Assembly: GCA_037447655.1 (NCBI GenBank)
Contig: JBBHKE010003248.1
Coordinates: 261,007 to 313,327, forward strand
Direction: 5' to 3'
DNA: 52,321 bases
Origin: Zygnema cylindricum
Taxonomy: Eukaryota > Streptophyta > Zygnematophyceae > Zygnematales > Zygnemataceae
The position numbers were made by a program, and so were the translations under genes. Every line of letters begins with the position of its first letter. Positions within the stretch are counted from its first letter, which is position 1. The notes under the pieces were generated by a model that did not search any database, was not told where the DNA came from, and saw only the letters and a program-made list of their open reading frames with translations. Positions 1-12,700 of the stretch are shown here, piece by piece.

Positions 1-258
1 TATTGGTGTGGTCGCCTCCTTCTCCTTTCCTTTGTCCACCACCTCTCCTTCCTTTGTTTCCTCCGTTGAAGGTGAATCCTCTTTCCTGGTGAATCTGCTT
101 CCTCCAAACCCTGGAGGAATTCAAGGACTTGATGGACGCCCCAATCGTCCACTCACTATCCCCCAAAACCTTTTTTCGAATAGAGCTCCTATCATCATAC
201 TTTCCCAGTATATGAAGCCAGTTCCATTAAAGATTGGTACCCTAGAGGGTGGGCCCAT
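1..258 (-). pseudogene. copia gag, N-terminal fragment (cut by window edge)
   Basis: Read on the minus strand, an ATG at 258-256 opens a frame only four bases after the end of the adjacent LTR. The first 45 residues include the pattern FNGTGFIYW followed by FWGIVSGR, which matches the N-terminal region of Ty1/copia gag (the 'NG..Y..W' and 'W..I..G' positions of the DUF4219/UBN2 type). A TGA at 123-121 ends the frame; the same frame then stays open to the window edge and is rich in K, E and T. This is the start of the internal domain of the element whose 5' LTR is 263-1303; the rest lies outside the window. Being broken early, it is probably inactive. Confidence 0.65.
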
Positions 259-262
259 AACC

Positions 263-1303
263 TGTAACTCTGAGACCTCCATAAGTCCTCAGAGTGGACA
301 GCTTCCAAGAAGCCTCTAGGATAATCCTGACCCCTTTGTGTTTAAGCAAAAATAACTGCCACCCTGGCAGACAAAAACCCTGACAACCTGCACCCCTGTG
401 AAGGCAAGACTCCCCTGAGTCAGTAGCAAAAAGAATCTCTGAATTTGCTCCCCTGAGCAGTAAGTTATGGAGGGTCAAAGTTGACCTTTTGTACAGAAGC
501 TCTCTGGGAGAGAGGGTCCTATCTTCTAATTTTTCTAAGTCCTATCTCTCTCACAGACTCTATCTACTGATGTACGGAACCAATCAGAATTGAGTTCCGT
601 ACGCAAAAGTACAGCCGCCGGTGTACTTTCAGTACGGACATTGTACGACATGGCCTAAATGTCGACACATGTCAAATCCGGATTCGGTGCCATAATCTCC
701 GGAGATTCTACAATCCAACGGAATTTCGCCACGTGTCATCCGATGTGGCGATGGCCACAAACCGCCGAAATCTCCCTCCGCGATCTCGGCGCTAATTCCG
801 GCCGTCCGATTAAATTCAGATTTAATCTTAGCCGTAATAAATACATGCGCGGTATTTATTTCACTTCCGAAACAAATGCGCGGTATTGATTCGTAATCCG
901 TACCGTCATCCGTACCGGATCTATGTATCCCGTAATCCGTAACAGTTAAATGAATTTATCGTACGTATACATCTTTAAATTATTATCAAACTATATAGTA
1001 CGTATCACTATAGCTAGACCTAACGGCTAAGGCTACCGGCTATTTCCTTTCTGCCGGCCGGTAGGTACAGGGATCAAATCCTGTCGCCGGCGCTTAACTT
1101 TTAATTAAATAAATAAACCCTAATATTAAATTCCCGTAAACTTCAAGATAGCCAAGGTAGCCATGGCTCTAGCTTCCTCTCCAACTTCTCAGTGACTGCA
1201 ACAAGTTTGAGAGTTGGAGAGAGAAGTTAGAGATAGACTGCCTCGGCTTCTTTCTATTTCTATTTAGACCTAGAAAATACTAATAAATCCATTAGTTTCT
1301 ACA
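263..1303 (-). mobile_element. LTR-A copy 1: 5' LTR of a copia element
   Basis: A 1.04 kb LTR, sense on the minus strand. In the sense direction it begins TGTAGAAACTAATGG and ends CTCTGAGTTACA. The same unit recurs at 34053-36119, 45296-47683, 46422-47465 and as a fragment at 25053-25523, so its ends are defined by comparison. Gag follows directly to the left, which makes this the 5' LTR. The copy at 46422-47465 has an intact TATAAAAGG about 230 bp before the LTR end, which sets the sense direction; here it reads TACAAAAGG. A tRNA-like segment lies antisense within U3 (1013-1093). Confidence 0.85.
1013..1093 (+). other. tRNA-like module inside LTR-A, antisense to the LTR
   Basis: The plus strand here has a box-A-like stretch (TAGACCTAACGG, then GCTAAGGC as in class II tRNA D arms). 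About 45 bases later comes a T-arm-like hairpin, ACAGG..CCTGT, whose loop region contains ATCAAAT. Equivalent segments sit at the same relative place in the other LTR-A copies (about 35822-35905, 46011-46085 and 46625-46703 reversed). I see no full acceptor stem, so this is tRNA-derived sequence or a Pol III-like promoter relic, not a working tRNA gene. Confidence 0.5.
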
Positions 1304-2210
1304 TTTCACATCATATGGAGCCCACATTTATTTATATGCTTTTATATCCAGAATCGCTTGATTTCATCCAGAAACACAATATTAGCTTTGTTAAAAATTA
1401 TAGTTTTTGTATTAGTAACTGTCCATTCATTCTCAATATTTGCCACTAAACGGGCCTGGAAAAGCTCCCTGCGAGTAAAAGTCAACGCCTTAATGCTTCA
1501 CAATATCTTCAGGAAACAGCTCGATTCCCTGCGGCTTTCTGACCTAAGATCGTTTACTGTGACTATACCTATGACTTCGTTGGCATTACAACATAGGAAA
1601 CGAAAATCGAGTCCAAATGTGAAAAAAGAAAGTAAACTTCACCAGATTGAAAGAAGCAAGGAGAGAGCGATAGTAAAAGCAAGGAGAGAGCGGTAGTAAA
1701 AACAAGTGAAAGGGAAATTAATGACTTTGGTTCCACTAGCGATCATTTTATTTGATGTCCCATTGAAGCTGGATAAAATTTCAACCAGGGTGAATCCTCC
1801 AAGAAGGAATGTTCAAAACTTTTTGAGAATTCAGTTCGTAATGAAAGAAATATTCGATATACTTGCAGAGGAAAATGTTGAATAACAATGATTGGTTTGA
1901 ACACTAAAGCTGCAAGATACTTGTGAACTCAATGGTTCACTGCCGCGAACAAAATCATTTGCCAATCCCATTCCTGTCGTCATCCAACAGTCCAGCAGAG
2001 GAGTATTTCTTTTGTTTTCTTTTTCTCTTTCTTTCTTTTCTTTTGCAAGAGCAACAGGTAGCCAATTTTAACATCGTCTGCTAAAGTAGCAACTGAAAAT
2101 GTCCAGACCTCACCTACAATTGTACAAAGAAACTCAAACCAGTTTCTGTACAATGAGAAAAATTCTCCAATTAATAAATGAATGAAAACGAATAGTGACG
2201 CAAAAAACTT
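1304..2210. other. intergenic / 3' flank of the FAD oxidoreductase gene
   Basis: No recognisable gene. An open frame of 112 codons at 1358-1696 (plus) has no recognisable motif and low-complexity K/R-rich ends. The minus strand is downstream of the TAG stop at 2213; an AATAAA-type signal in the minus sense near 1748 could serve polyadenylation. Confidence 0.5.
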
Positions 2211-5200
2211 CTAGCTCATGGACAAAGTCAATTGGTGTCCGACGGCTAAACCTGCCTTCATTCCATCTACTGCAGCGCTCATGATCCCGCCGGCATATCC
2301 AGCACCCTCCCCAATAGGATAGAGACCGGGGAGAGATACTGATTCATATGTTTCCTTATGACGCTCAACACGAATAGGAGCACTTGTTCGAGTCTGCGAT
2401 ATTCCATTTCATTTGCCCTCCGTCAGTATGGACAATTGGTTAACAACCGTTCAACAACCATTCTTCATTAATCCAAGTCTAGAGCCACGTGAATTATTAC
2501 ACTGGCCACCACTGTTAGTGAAGTCTATGTTAAATATGGACATAGTCAAATCTATGACATTTTAACGATCAAAGTGTCTCTTTTTCTAGCACAAGACGTG
2601 AAACAAATATGTGGAGCACATGAGATGTGGAAATTTGAGAGACAATTGTACGCATCGGTGGATTGGTGTAGTATGGATTTGTGAGGTGTGCTTGACCAAA
2701 CAGGTATAACCTTGTCAATGTGTAACTGGTATAATAAAGCACTATAGCATTAGCTCTCATTTCTTCCATCCTGGAATCACTATGAACAAAAGAAACATAC
2801 GGCAAAAATATCCTCACCTCAACTCCATGCAGCAGAGCCTCTTTGCAAATAAAGCCGGGCATCTGCATCATCAACCAAGTAGTAAGCTCCAGTTAACTCA
2901 CCCGCCTATCACAAGCTCTTGCAGAGGGCTTTGAAAGCGACTTAATCCAAAATGTAACCGGCATATGTAACAGTGGCATTGTTTTGCATCTACACTTCTC
3001 CATCGTAAAAATGCAATCATCAAAGCATCTCACACACAGGTTTCTCCAAAGATTTTGTTTTCAACTGGACTTCTTGCATCGTTTACAAGAATTCGCTCAT
3101 TATAGGACTTTCCCAACATTACCCGTCTGTCGAAAGCGAGAAGAGCCTTGTGAAGAGCGGCACTGATGTCGGCCGGATAGAGGTCATCGAGACGTCCCGG
3201 CTGAACTCCAAGGCGGTAGCTTGAAGAAGGGAGAGGAGCCTCTGGGAATTCACAAATGTGCAACTCTCAACTTGAGTAACGACATCAAAAGCTATCTCAA
3301 AAAATACATATCAATACTCTTCTCATGTCCTTAGCCTCAACACGTGTGCTGGAAGCTGCACTCCTGAAGCATATTTTTCCCATACATTTTAAAATATAGA
3401 ACTAGTGACAGAGGACTACAAAGAACCCCACTCACACAAGAATACTCGGGCAAACACAAGTTTTTCTCGTAACCAACTTGAACGCCTTTGTTACCTGCAT
3501 ACCTGAAAGCCTACCATCGAGAAAATCTGTTACTCTTTGAACAGGAGCTTTAAAAGCTCCTCCTCCTCTTATGGCTGCCTCACGCTCCATCGCCCTCTGC
3601 ATAAAACCGTCTAGAAACCCTCAGACCCCTCAATCGAACCAATCAGGAGGCAGTAAAACCCTCCTTTCTGGTTCATAACAACACAAACAATCTTCTCCTC
3701 CTTGCAATTGTCATACTCCGACAAAACAGAGTTGTTCGGCTAAGAAACAGGAGAAGCACGGATTCAGGAAAACAAAAGAGGCACAAGCTCACCTGGAAAC
3801 TTATTCCAGCCATTGCACCATCGGTCTTAACAAAAGGAGCAAAATCTGCAGAGGAGACTGTTGCGACCAACGCCGAATTGGCCCATTTGGATCCTCGTTT
3901 TGAAAAAGACATTCCATTTAGACATAATTCTTCTTCACTGGTACTTGTGCATACCACCTGCGCAAAAAAATACCATCTCAACACCTTCTATAACTACAAA
4001 ATACAACAAAATAGGGATAGGTACAGGACAAAGTAGCAAAGCACTCCTACCTAATCACTCCTACCAATGTTACAGTATTAAAGCAGAGGACAATGCACAT
4101 CCATGATTGCATGCTATAGACAGGAATGTAATGCATGAGAAGATTTAAAAAGTTAAAACCTGTCCCTACCTGTCCGCCCGGACACATGCAGAAGGAATAG
4201 CAACCGCGCTTGAGATCTCCTTCATCAGTCCCTTCAATCTCCGTTACAAGGCTGTAATCTGCAACTGGTATCTTGCCCTTACCCCTTTCAACGGCAGATT
4301 CCCACTGCCCATACTGCACAACAGCACATGGAAACAGATCATCATTTTCTTCTTATTCTCCTTATTCTTCTTATTCTTCTTTTTCTTCTTATTCTTGTTA
4401 TTCTCCTAATTCTGCTTATGACTTTAGAGGTAGGTCCATATCACTAATTTTGGTGGGTTATACTTAAACACGCAGAGTTTTAGTTGCCTATCTTTTTTGG
4501 GGAGGCAAAAAGTCCATCGGTACCAAAAACAGACGCGAAGTCTCATCAGGAATCCAAGGTGATCATCTGTCACCAGAACTACAAGTTGCAACATAAGCGA
4601 GAAAAAACAGATAAACTATTTGAAAATTGACTGCACTGCAGCCTGACATTTTTCACAGAAACAGAGACGGAGGCCCTTATGTGAACCGGCATGAGAGTAG
4701 AAAAAACTAATGGTTTAATCCCCACAATAAGTCAAAGCGCCATAGACTTTTTAGTCATCCACAAAGTCAGGGCCCAATGGAATGAACAGAGAAGTACAAA
4801 CCGTAGACCGTAGCTACGGTCTTGTGATATAGACTGTAGCTATTAGCTATTATTAGTTATTATTCTTTTTTGTTGGTATAGACCGTAGCTTCGGTCTTGT
4901 CTTCGGTCTTGTGTTCATTCTTTTTTTCACAAGTTTCACAACTACAAGGAGCTTCATTCACTGGAACCCACTATCTAACCTGTCTTCAATGGCCTGAAAA
5001 ATAATTGAACATTAAAGCAACACATCAAATCCCAGGAAAAGTTTGTTTAAGCTGTGACCGACATTAAACATATCAACACACTCCCTCGTGAGCACGAGAC
5101 ACCTTACATGAATTTGTCAGTGTCGCATAATACTTTCATCAGGTTGTGGTTTTGTTTGCTTTGCTGTTTATATAACAAACGTAACACCTTTCAGCTTCTG

Positions 5201-8200
5201 AAAAAGCTGCTGTGAATTTTTGCCTATGCATCCTATCTGCCTTTTGGTCACAGCAATGGTAAAGAAAAACTCACCTGAAGATGATTAATTAAATCTTGGG
5301 GATGCTCCACACGAAAGCCAACCTGGGACCCCAACCCCATACCCCATTAAATGAGAAATCGTACTGAAGTTACTGTGAGGCATTATCTTTTATTTTATCA
5401 ATAAAGAACAATATATTGCCAAAATATCACTGAATCGCCACTGTTTAAAAAACTGTAGTTTTGCTGGAATAATACATTTCTGATCATTGCAGAATGGGAA
5501 AAATTTAACCCTACATTCTGTAAATTGTTCTCTTTTAAATTTTCCCAAACGAAATTCTGTCAGGTAGCCAATCTATTTGCTGCAAGGTTGACAACTAAAA
5601 ACCCAGCAAGGTCCCTTTTCAGTACTGACCGCAAAATCTTTGAGCGACATCTCCACTCCATGTTGTTGGAGAACGCTGTATGCCTCTCGAGCAGAGTGTC
5701 CAACAGCAAGGATGACTTTATCTGCCTTAATCAAACCATTCATGCCGTTACGATAACTACGAGTTCCTTGAACGGCACCATTATCAGGGATGCTTCTTGG
5801 AGGGGGAGCAGGAACGGCTCCTACTCGGACTCCCAAAAGGCGTCCATTCTGTATTTCTAAATCCTCCATTTCTGTCCCAAAATGGATTTCCACCTGAACA
5901 AGGGACAAACTTGACCAGAACAGGAATTAACACTTCACAACCTTCTGGGAATCTTCACTTCCAAGTTGAAGACTGCAAGCATAGCATCCTCAGCTTCCTT
6001 TTTCTAAACACTTCTCGCATCTTCACGTTTCCTTAACACAATCGCAATAACTAACAAATAATAAGAGGAGAGTTCTGTAGAATTCTGTAGAGAATATGAC
6101 AGACTAAAATTCAGGGAAACAATGTGTGGCATCATTCCATCTGCCCCATGGTTCAACAAGATCTATGCTGCTAAGGTTGAAGACTCTTTAAACAAAAAAA
6201 AACAAAAAAATGCCTAAAAGAATCCAAAAAGTATGACAAGGAGTAGGCTAGCCTCACCCCAAGCTGCAGGAGATGGTTGCGAAAATTTCGTAGAATAAGC
6301 ACAAGGCGGTCAGTCCCAAGGTGAGGCTTGCCATCCACACAAATGCGCTCCGGTGCTCCAAATTGTACCAGAGTTTGCAAAACCTGCCAAACAACAATTG
6401 CTTCATACTGTGAACCGCATGCAGACAAGTGACAGTGGTCAAGAACCTGCCTTTCACATACCATGATTTAAAGTGTAAAATACACCACTTTGATTACAAA
6501 TATTGTCGTTTCTTTCCACTGTGAATAAAATACAAGTTCCATTCAAGACAATATCTGCTTGAAATGTACAGAGCTATCATACAAAGACAGCCAAAATGTT
6601 TTTTTCCAAGATGCTAAGAACCTCACCGCCTGTACATCGGAGCTGTTCTTCCCGATGCGTGTAGTGAGCTTACCATCACTCCATGTACCTGCTCCTCCCT
6701 GAGCCCTTCACTTGCCTCATCAACTGTTTCTCCTGTGTTCACAGAGACTGTACATATACCATCATGCGCGAAGCATAGGTTCAAAATGTGTACCATATGT
6801 ACAATGCAAGGAACAATGTTCAGCTAATTCTGATTTACCTGTAGAGCTGTAGAAGTGTGACAATCGACTATTTCTTCGACACCCATCCCAAGCATTGAAA
6901 GTGCCACTTAGTTTTTGATGAGTGATTATTTTTTATCAAATCCAATAAAAGTTAGGTTCACCTACGAAACTATAACATTGACCAGAAAATACCAAAGAAA
7001 AAGTGTGTTTTTGTTCATGTAAAATAAGAGCCAAAGTAGACAAAAATGATGAAAAAGCATTGTGGCTTTGTGGTTGCAAATAACTGAAAATTTGACAATA
7101 TGTTACATCCTGAGAGTACGAGGTTCCTGCAACACTTGCCTCCCCGTAGCAGAAATTGCTGTGAGAGTCCAAGTGTCGCCTCACCACAAATGCCCCTATA
7201 TCCCGGCCTCTGACCTCCACTGGCTGGCCCCTCTCCAAAAGCACCACTTTGTGTCCACGCTTTGCAAGTGCAAGGGCCGCAAAGAGTCCAGCTGGCCCAC
7301 TTCCCACTACAATCACTTTGCCCTTCTCACTCTTCACTGAATTTCTGGTCGTTCCTGACAGATTCGCCTTTGAGTTTTGACGTCCTTCCTTCATACCCCT
7401 CTGACCGCTAGACAACAAGCGCTCTGTTTCATCTTTCTCGTTAACAAGAACCCCATGCGAGTCCACCTTGTCGCAGACATAATTTGTTGGAAAACCGACA
7501 GAGCTTGTCTCCGCATGAGACGAGCGTCTTGTAGCCAATTCCTTTTCATCACCGTTGAGCTGACCCATGGCGGTATATGGTTCCAAACCGAAGATAGCAG
7601 AAAAAGTAGAAGGAACTTGCACTTTAGGCACCACAGCAAAATGCTGAGGAGATCGATTCACCTTCGAAAAGGAAACATTGGCAGCCAACATGGCTGACTT
7701 AGCTTCTTTCTCATCCACGTCCACAGCATAGACAAACTTTGGATCCTGCAAGGAGGCAAAAAAAAAACAGGGAGAGACAAAACCCCTAAGTAAGATTCAT
7801 CACCCACTATAGAGACTATCAGCAAGCAGTTTACGTGAATGTTACACTTTCCACAAATAAAGGAGATGGTCCTACTTGATTAGAAACATACATTCACCGT
7901 CCAGTGTGTTTAAAAGAAACCAGTTTCATGTTCCATAAGCTTACCTTTCTGGCATCAAACGACTTCCGGAGAACTTTGATTACAGCTGATGGGAGATGAT
8001 GTGCCTGTCCTGCCCTACCCACGTCTGTCAAAAACACCTAAACTTTCAACCCGATTGTTCAATACATTACAGCAAATTCAGCACAAAAAGAAGGGAGTTA
8101 AAGGAAGATCAATCCTAAACTGGACTGAAGCAAATTCAGCACAAAATGAAGGGAGTCAAAAGGAAGTTCAATCCTGAACTGGACTGAATTATTATGCCAA

Positions 8201-8907
8201 AAAAATTATGCATACGCACATAAGTTCTCCAGACTTCATCGGAAAAAAGAGAGTCAACAGCATACCTGGCAGCCCAACCGAGCCGCCACAGCAACATGTA
8301 GTGCCTCATGAAGTGACACGTCATCTTTGCCAGGGTCAGCTGACAGAGGCACCTCCACATTGAAGAGGCGCCAACACATTTCAACTCCTGGAGCTGATGT
8401 CAACTTACTTGAAAATTCCCCATTCTTGAAGTATCTAACATCAGCAGTCCCGGACGTAGAAGAGGATTCCTTTGGCACAATGCCTTGAGGACGGGAAACA
8501 GAATCTCGATGAGCAAATTTCTGAGAGATCCTTTTGGAATTCCTAATTTCCTTAAAAGGAACTGCTTGCTTTTGACTTTGTGAAGCTCCATTTCCATGTG
8601 ATTCATCCCCTCCTCTGGTTCTAATTTTGTTCTTAAGATTTTTGATGGCTGGCAATGTCTCAGAGCGCATGCTCTCTTTTTCCATTCCACAGTTAACACT
8701 TAATCTTTCATTCGAAACGCAACCTCTTCGAGTGGCCTCTAGCGACAGCCCTTGTGAAAGGAGCTTCACTGTGGCATCTGAAATTTCGGTAGGCCTAAAT
8801 GATGCACAATAAGAACCGTCACGAGGAAGTAACCACCTGTTTTGCAAAATACCTGGTGGAGAGTATGGGTGACGCATATTGGCAGCCGCCATGCTATGTA
8901 CTTCCAT
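2211..8907 (-). CDS. FAD/NAD(P)-binding oxidoreductase (COG2509 / plant PDE327-like), 13 exons
   Basis: Exons, all in phase, in transcript order: 8907-8266, 8004-7945, 7745-7140, 6698-6627, 6383-6258, 5893-5630, 5322-5275, 4313-4170, 3957-3793, 3596-3503, 3241-3123, 2862-2818, 2393-2211. They give 855 residues ending in TAG. A Rossmann motif GSGPAG lies near residues 382-387 with the ribose-binding Glu near 405 (LLERG). CYGEGGAGTWSDGKL follows, then a second dinucleotide-site element (ILAVGHSAREAY), CYSFCMCPGGQ, and the C-terminal FAD contact GEGAGYAGG near 823-831. This is the domain order of the uncharacterised FAD-dependent dehydrogenases COG2509; the Arabidopsis relative is PDE327, whose loss affects pigmentation. 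The 230-residue N-terminus is long, low in conservation and may include a plastid transit peptide (inference). Substrate unknown. Intron 3 has a GC donor. ATG 8907 is the first in-frame Met; one at 8892 (MAAANM) is an alternative. Confidence 0.93.
4339..4415. repeat. TTCTTA/TTCTCC microsatellite in intron 7 of the FAD gene
   Basis: About 75 bases of six-base pyrimidine repeats (TTCTTA, TTCTCC, TTCTTT), located between exon 7 (5322-5275) and exon 8 (4313-4170) of the oxidoreductase gene, just upstream of the exon 8 acceptor. In the transcript this is a purine-rich run, so it does not act as the polypyrimidine tract. Confidence 0.8.
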
Positions 8908-9361
8908 CGCAAGACCTTAAAGAAGCTTGAAGAAGAACATAAGCTGGCGGTATCGTGCGAATTGCAGACCTAGCAGGAGGTAATAAAAGGGAAACCTATT
9001 CCTCAGTTGAAAAATGCACAAAAAAGGCTACAACTTCAGTAACTTCAAATACGAAATTGCCGCCTTTTTGGAAATGAAACGTAGTCAGCTTTTGACCTAA
9101 AGCCGTTTATTTGTGCCTCGCGTGTTCAATCTTGAAATTTACTCTTTCGAGCTTTTGCCAGTTTACTGCTTTTGTACCGTATGAAGGTACTGTAGCTTCT
9201 GTATCTCCAAACACGAGCCAGAACATTCCTCTATTGTTCTTGTAGAAAATTAGAGTGTTTGAGAATAGGCAATTCATTAAGTCATCTAAAACGCTCGTCA
9301 TTGTATGGCATTTCTGATTTTTGAAGCAGAATTTTGAGGTCTTAACAGACTAGCGTCTACT
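8908..9361. promoter_or_regulatory. divergent intergenic region between FAD gene and LSM5
   Basis: The two genes are transcribed away from each other with 454 bases between start codons, so this stretch must hold both 5' UTRs and both promoters, possibly as a bidirectional promoter. I see no clear TATA box at a standard distance from either start. Open frames here are short and unrecognised. Confidence 0.5.
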
Positions 9362-9734
9362 ATGGCGCACAATCCAAGCCACCTTATGCCAACAGGTTTG
9401 AACATTTCTATTAATTTTTCTTCTTGCTGTCAGAATGTCGCTTTAATCCGCTAGCGTTCACTAACTCATGGAAGCAGTGATTGCTTTTTGCCAAAAAGTA
9501 CTTGGGCAGTTTTTCATCAGCCTACTCCGTATATGTGACAAAATTGTGTAACTGCTTTGTTTTTATTGTCTTTGCTTCTAGGTTTTTCATTTTTCTTTAT
9601 GGTGGGACAGAACTCATTGACAGATGTATTGGATCCAAAATTTGGGTAATTATGAAGGGAGACAAAGAGCTGGTGGGTACATTGCGTGGCTTTGATGTTT
9701 ACGTCAACATGGTTCTTGAAGACGTCACCGAGTA
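9362..9734 (+). CDS. LSM5: LSM5 (U6 snRNA-associated Sm-like protein), exons 1-2 only
   Basis: Exon 1 is 9362-9395 ([11 protein letters not shown]) and exon 2 is 9611-9734, joined in phase by a GT donor at 9396 and an AG acceptor ending GGGACAG at 9610. The 52 encoded residues carry [17 protein letters not shown] and the Sm1 motif through NMVLEDVTE, almost as in other plant LSM5 proteins. LSM5 is part of the heptameric LSM1-7 (cytoplasmic decapping) and LSM2-8 (nuclear U6) rings. Exon 2 ends in phase 2 at a good donor (GTGAGT at 9735). The last exon, expected to encode YEIT... and the Sm2 motif (LNGNNI), was not found by reading downstream. The gene is therefore truncated here, or its last exon lies behind a very long intron. 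Confidence 0.85.
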
Positions 9735-12700
9735 GTGAGTAAACATCTCCCATTGCCCTCGGCTGGGCTGCAATAGATATAGGTTTACCTTTAAATGCAA
9801 CTTCGCCTTGAAACGTATTTGGCCTATTTTCTAAGCAATGAATATTTCTATTTGTAGGAAGTGTCAAGGACATGGAAGCAACATTAGAACTAAGAAAGTG
9901 GATAAATTTGAAAATTTATGGCTCAGAGCAATTTTGTGTCTTTCAAAAGAAACAACCAGGGTCAACAATTATTAACTTATGGAAGTATAGAGCACCTTCG
10001 AATAGGAGTTGGCCGTCTGTTGGGTACTATGCCTCTTTGTACTAGTTTACATTTTGGAAGATGCCCACGAATTTCTTAGATAATCCAACGAGCTGGAAAT
10101 TTTTGACCTATGGTTTTGGAAAACCAACTTTTATAATTGAGGATGAATGGCCACCATAGCTATCTCAAAATCAGCACTTTAGCCAGTTTCCTGTGTTCAT
10201 CCACTTCTTAGAACGAAGACACTAACTAAATTTTGAGACACTGAAGCATGTATTCAACAACAAGAGGAAATGTAGGAAATTGAAGAAATTTTACAGGAAC
10301 TTTTCTTTTGTTTTCTGGCATACTAGACATGCTCTTCAATAATGACAGGTGGCGCATTTAAGCATGCCAAGTATCCACGAAAAGGATGACTCTAAGAAGC
10401 TTATAAGTTTCTGTTCATCAGGGCAGAATGAGACAAATCAACAGCTTTGGTTAATCCATATAAGCACGTAAAGAAGTTACCATTTGAAGGCCGAGGAAAC
10501 AAACTTGTCAGTTGGCTCTTCGTTGAAAAAATGTTTGCGCTAGAAAGTTGTCAGAGGTTTGGACATGATATGAGACTGCCAAACTTAAATGTGACCTCTA
10601 GACACCTAAAACGTGCATATGTTGGTGTACATTTTGGGGGGTAGTTTAGCTAATACTTAAGTTGACCTTTCCTTGGCTAAGAGCTAACACGATTGAGTAC
10701 ATTGCACCTATCCTCCTTGAAAAACTGAAATTTGATGGAAGACATGATCTTCTGTTGGCGATTATGAATTTCTTATGAGCTCAAGTGATGTATTTGACAC
10801 ACGCAATGTAACTTTTAATGAGTTCTATAGGTTGTGGAAAGTGTCAACACTTGGTTTTGTAGTGTAATTGTTCAGCGGTATGTTCTGTTACAGTATGGCG
10901 TATCACATTTGGTCATGCCACAACTAGGACGGGAAGTAATTTATAAGATCGTAACTGTTTGTAACAATGTGTTTAAGGAACACGATTCAAATGATTTAAT
11001 GATTTCTTGGCATTTATTTTTGGGCATAGAGTTTCGTCGACTATTTGTAACGAGTTATGAAGAACCTATCATTCTAAAGGTTCTCTTTATTGGTGTCCAT
11101 ATTTTTGCCAATTGATTGTAGAGATCTTTTATAGCCGCAGCCTCGACCGGTCACAATTAATATGAACTGCAGTCGATGATCTCCTCAGTCCACTTGTTTT
11201 TTATGAGTTAATGCTAAGATTCTTGTTATCTTGTGTAAATATACTGAAATGATATAGATTAAGTTCAGAACATTGTTCTTGCATTTTGTGTTTACAAATT
11301 TATCTAATGGTTGATTGTGTTGAAGAGAAGGAGCTCTTTTTCTAAAATCGAAAAGGAAGTTGTTAGGCCTTTCATTTACATGGTTTTCTCTGTGAAAAAA
11401 TGCGGGTTATTGCGTGACATTTAAATTTCAGGGGCCATGAAGTTTGTGCATGACTGGTTAGATGCGCTTTTTCGCACCCTTAGCATTGGCTGCAATAATA
11501 AAGAAAGTCGGTTCTTCAACAGTCATTAAAATAAGTTCCTTTCCTAAAAACATTTGTGTGAGTCGCCACATTTGGGAACCGCACATATGAATCAAGTGGA
11601 TTAGCACTATCAGCTTGTCTATGGGCATGCCATCAATAGTACACCATTTACGTGGGCACCTTAGCAAGCTTGTATACAATTGTTTGGTTGTATGTATTCC
11701 TTCACTGAAATTCTGGAAATAATTCTTCAAACGAAGTGGATTCTGGGGTTAATGCAGTGAAAATACTCCCGAGGGGAGCAGAGTCACCAAACTGGACAGG
11801 ATTCTCCTTAACGGCAATAACATAGCCATTGTAAGTCTCAACTTGGTATTTCTCTAGTGGGTCCGTGTTGGCGTAAGTTCTTGCATGGTATGCAGTACAC
11901 GTGATAAGTTCCAAAAGCGCATTATAGCTCCTTTGTGTATTGCCAGTATGTCTCAAGAACTGAGCTTTATCAAGAAAGCACGATGGTGAACCCGTTGGGG
12001 TACCTGGGAATAAAAGAAACGAAAAGCCAAAACGAAATTGAAAAACCGAACGTGGGAGGAAGCAAACTGAAAAGTAAAACAGTTCGAAAGAAAGGACTAA
12101 AAAAAAAGGAGCCTGCTTCTTCTAGCCACTCTGTCCAGTCGACCTCTACTTTCGCAAACATCCAAAAGTCATTTTTTACTCGACGGTATACAAAATACCG
12201 GATACTGATTGCCTCTTTTTTTGCAAACTAGGGGCTTACTCATCCTCGTTTGGCATTGCGTCCTGTGCCTGTTGTCTTTTTGGGCTCCCAGGGTTCACCA
12301 CATGAAAGACAGGAGCAGTCTTGGGGCATTGACCATAGCCGGCCTTCAATCACTATTTCTTTGTATGTGAAGTGATGATAAACCATACCTGTATCTTAGT
12401 GGTTTGGGCACACTGTTGTGTCTTTCCTTTGGTGGTTGTTGCTTCTTTGAGTGTCTTTGTTTTACCTGTCATTTTTCTGTGTGCTAGATTCTTTTGCCTT
12501 GCTCTTCATTTTTGCTTGCTTCTCTCCCTATGTAGTTTTTCAGTTTTGGCGTGGCCGCCCCTTTTTGTTCCCATGGACTCAGATAGTTTACTATGGCGCT
12601 TTTTAATAAAGTCTTGCCATTCTTGTATCTTAGCCACATGTTAGTTTGTTATTTTTGCATGTGGTGGATGTGTTTATGCCTGAGAGTCCTCAGTATGCAC

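Noticed and set aside
4796-4930. Repeated ACCGTAGCT..AGCTACGGTC hairpins as a possible riboswitch or RNA gene
   Set aside because: Short imperfect repeats inside an intron of the FAD gene; no conserved RNA fold recognised.
2984-8812. Plus-strand frames opposite the FAD oxidoreductase exons
   Set aside because: Antisense shadows of well-supported exons; no motif and no splice logic.
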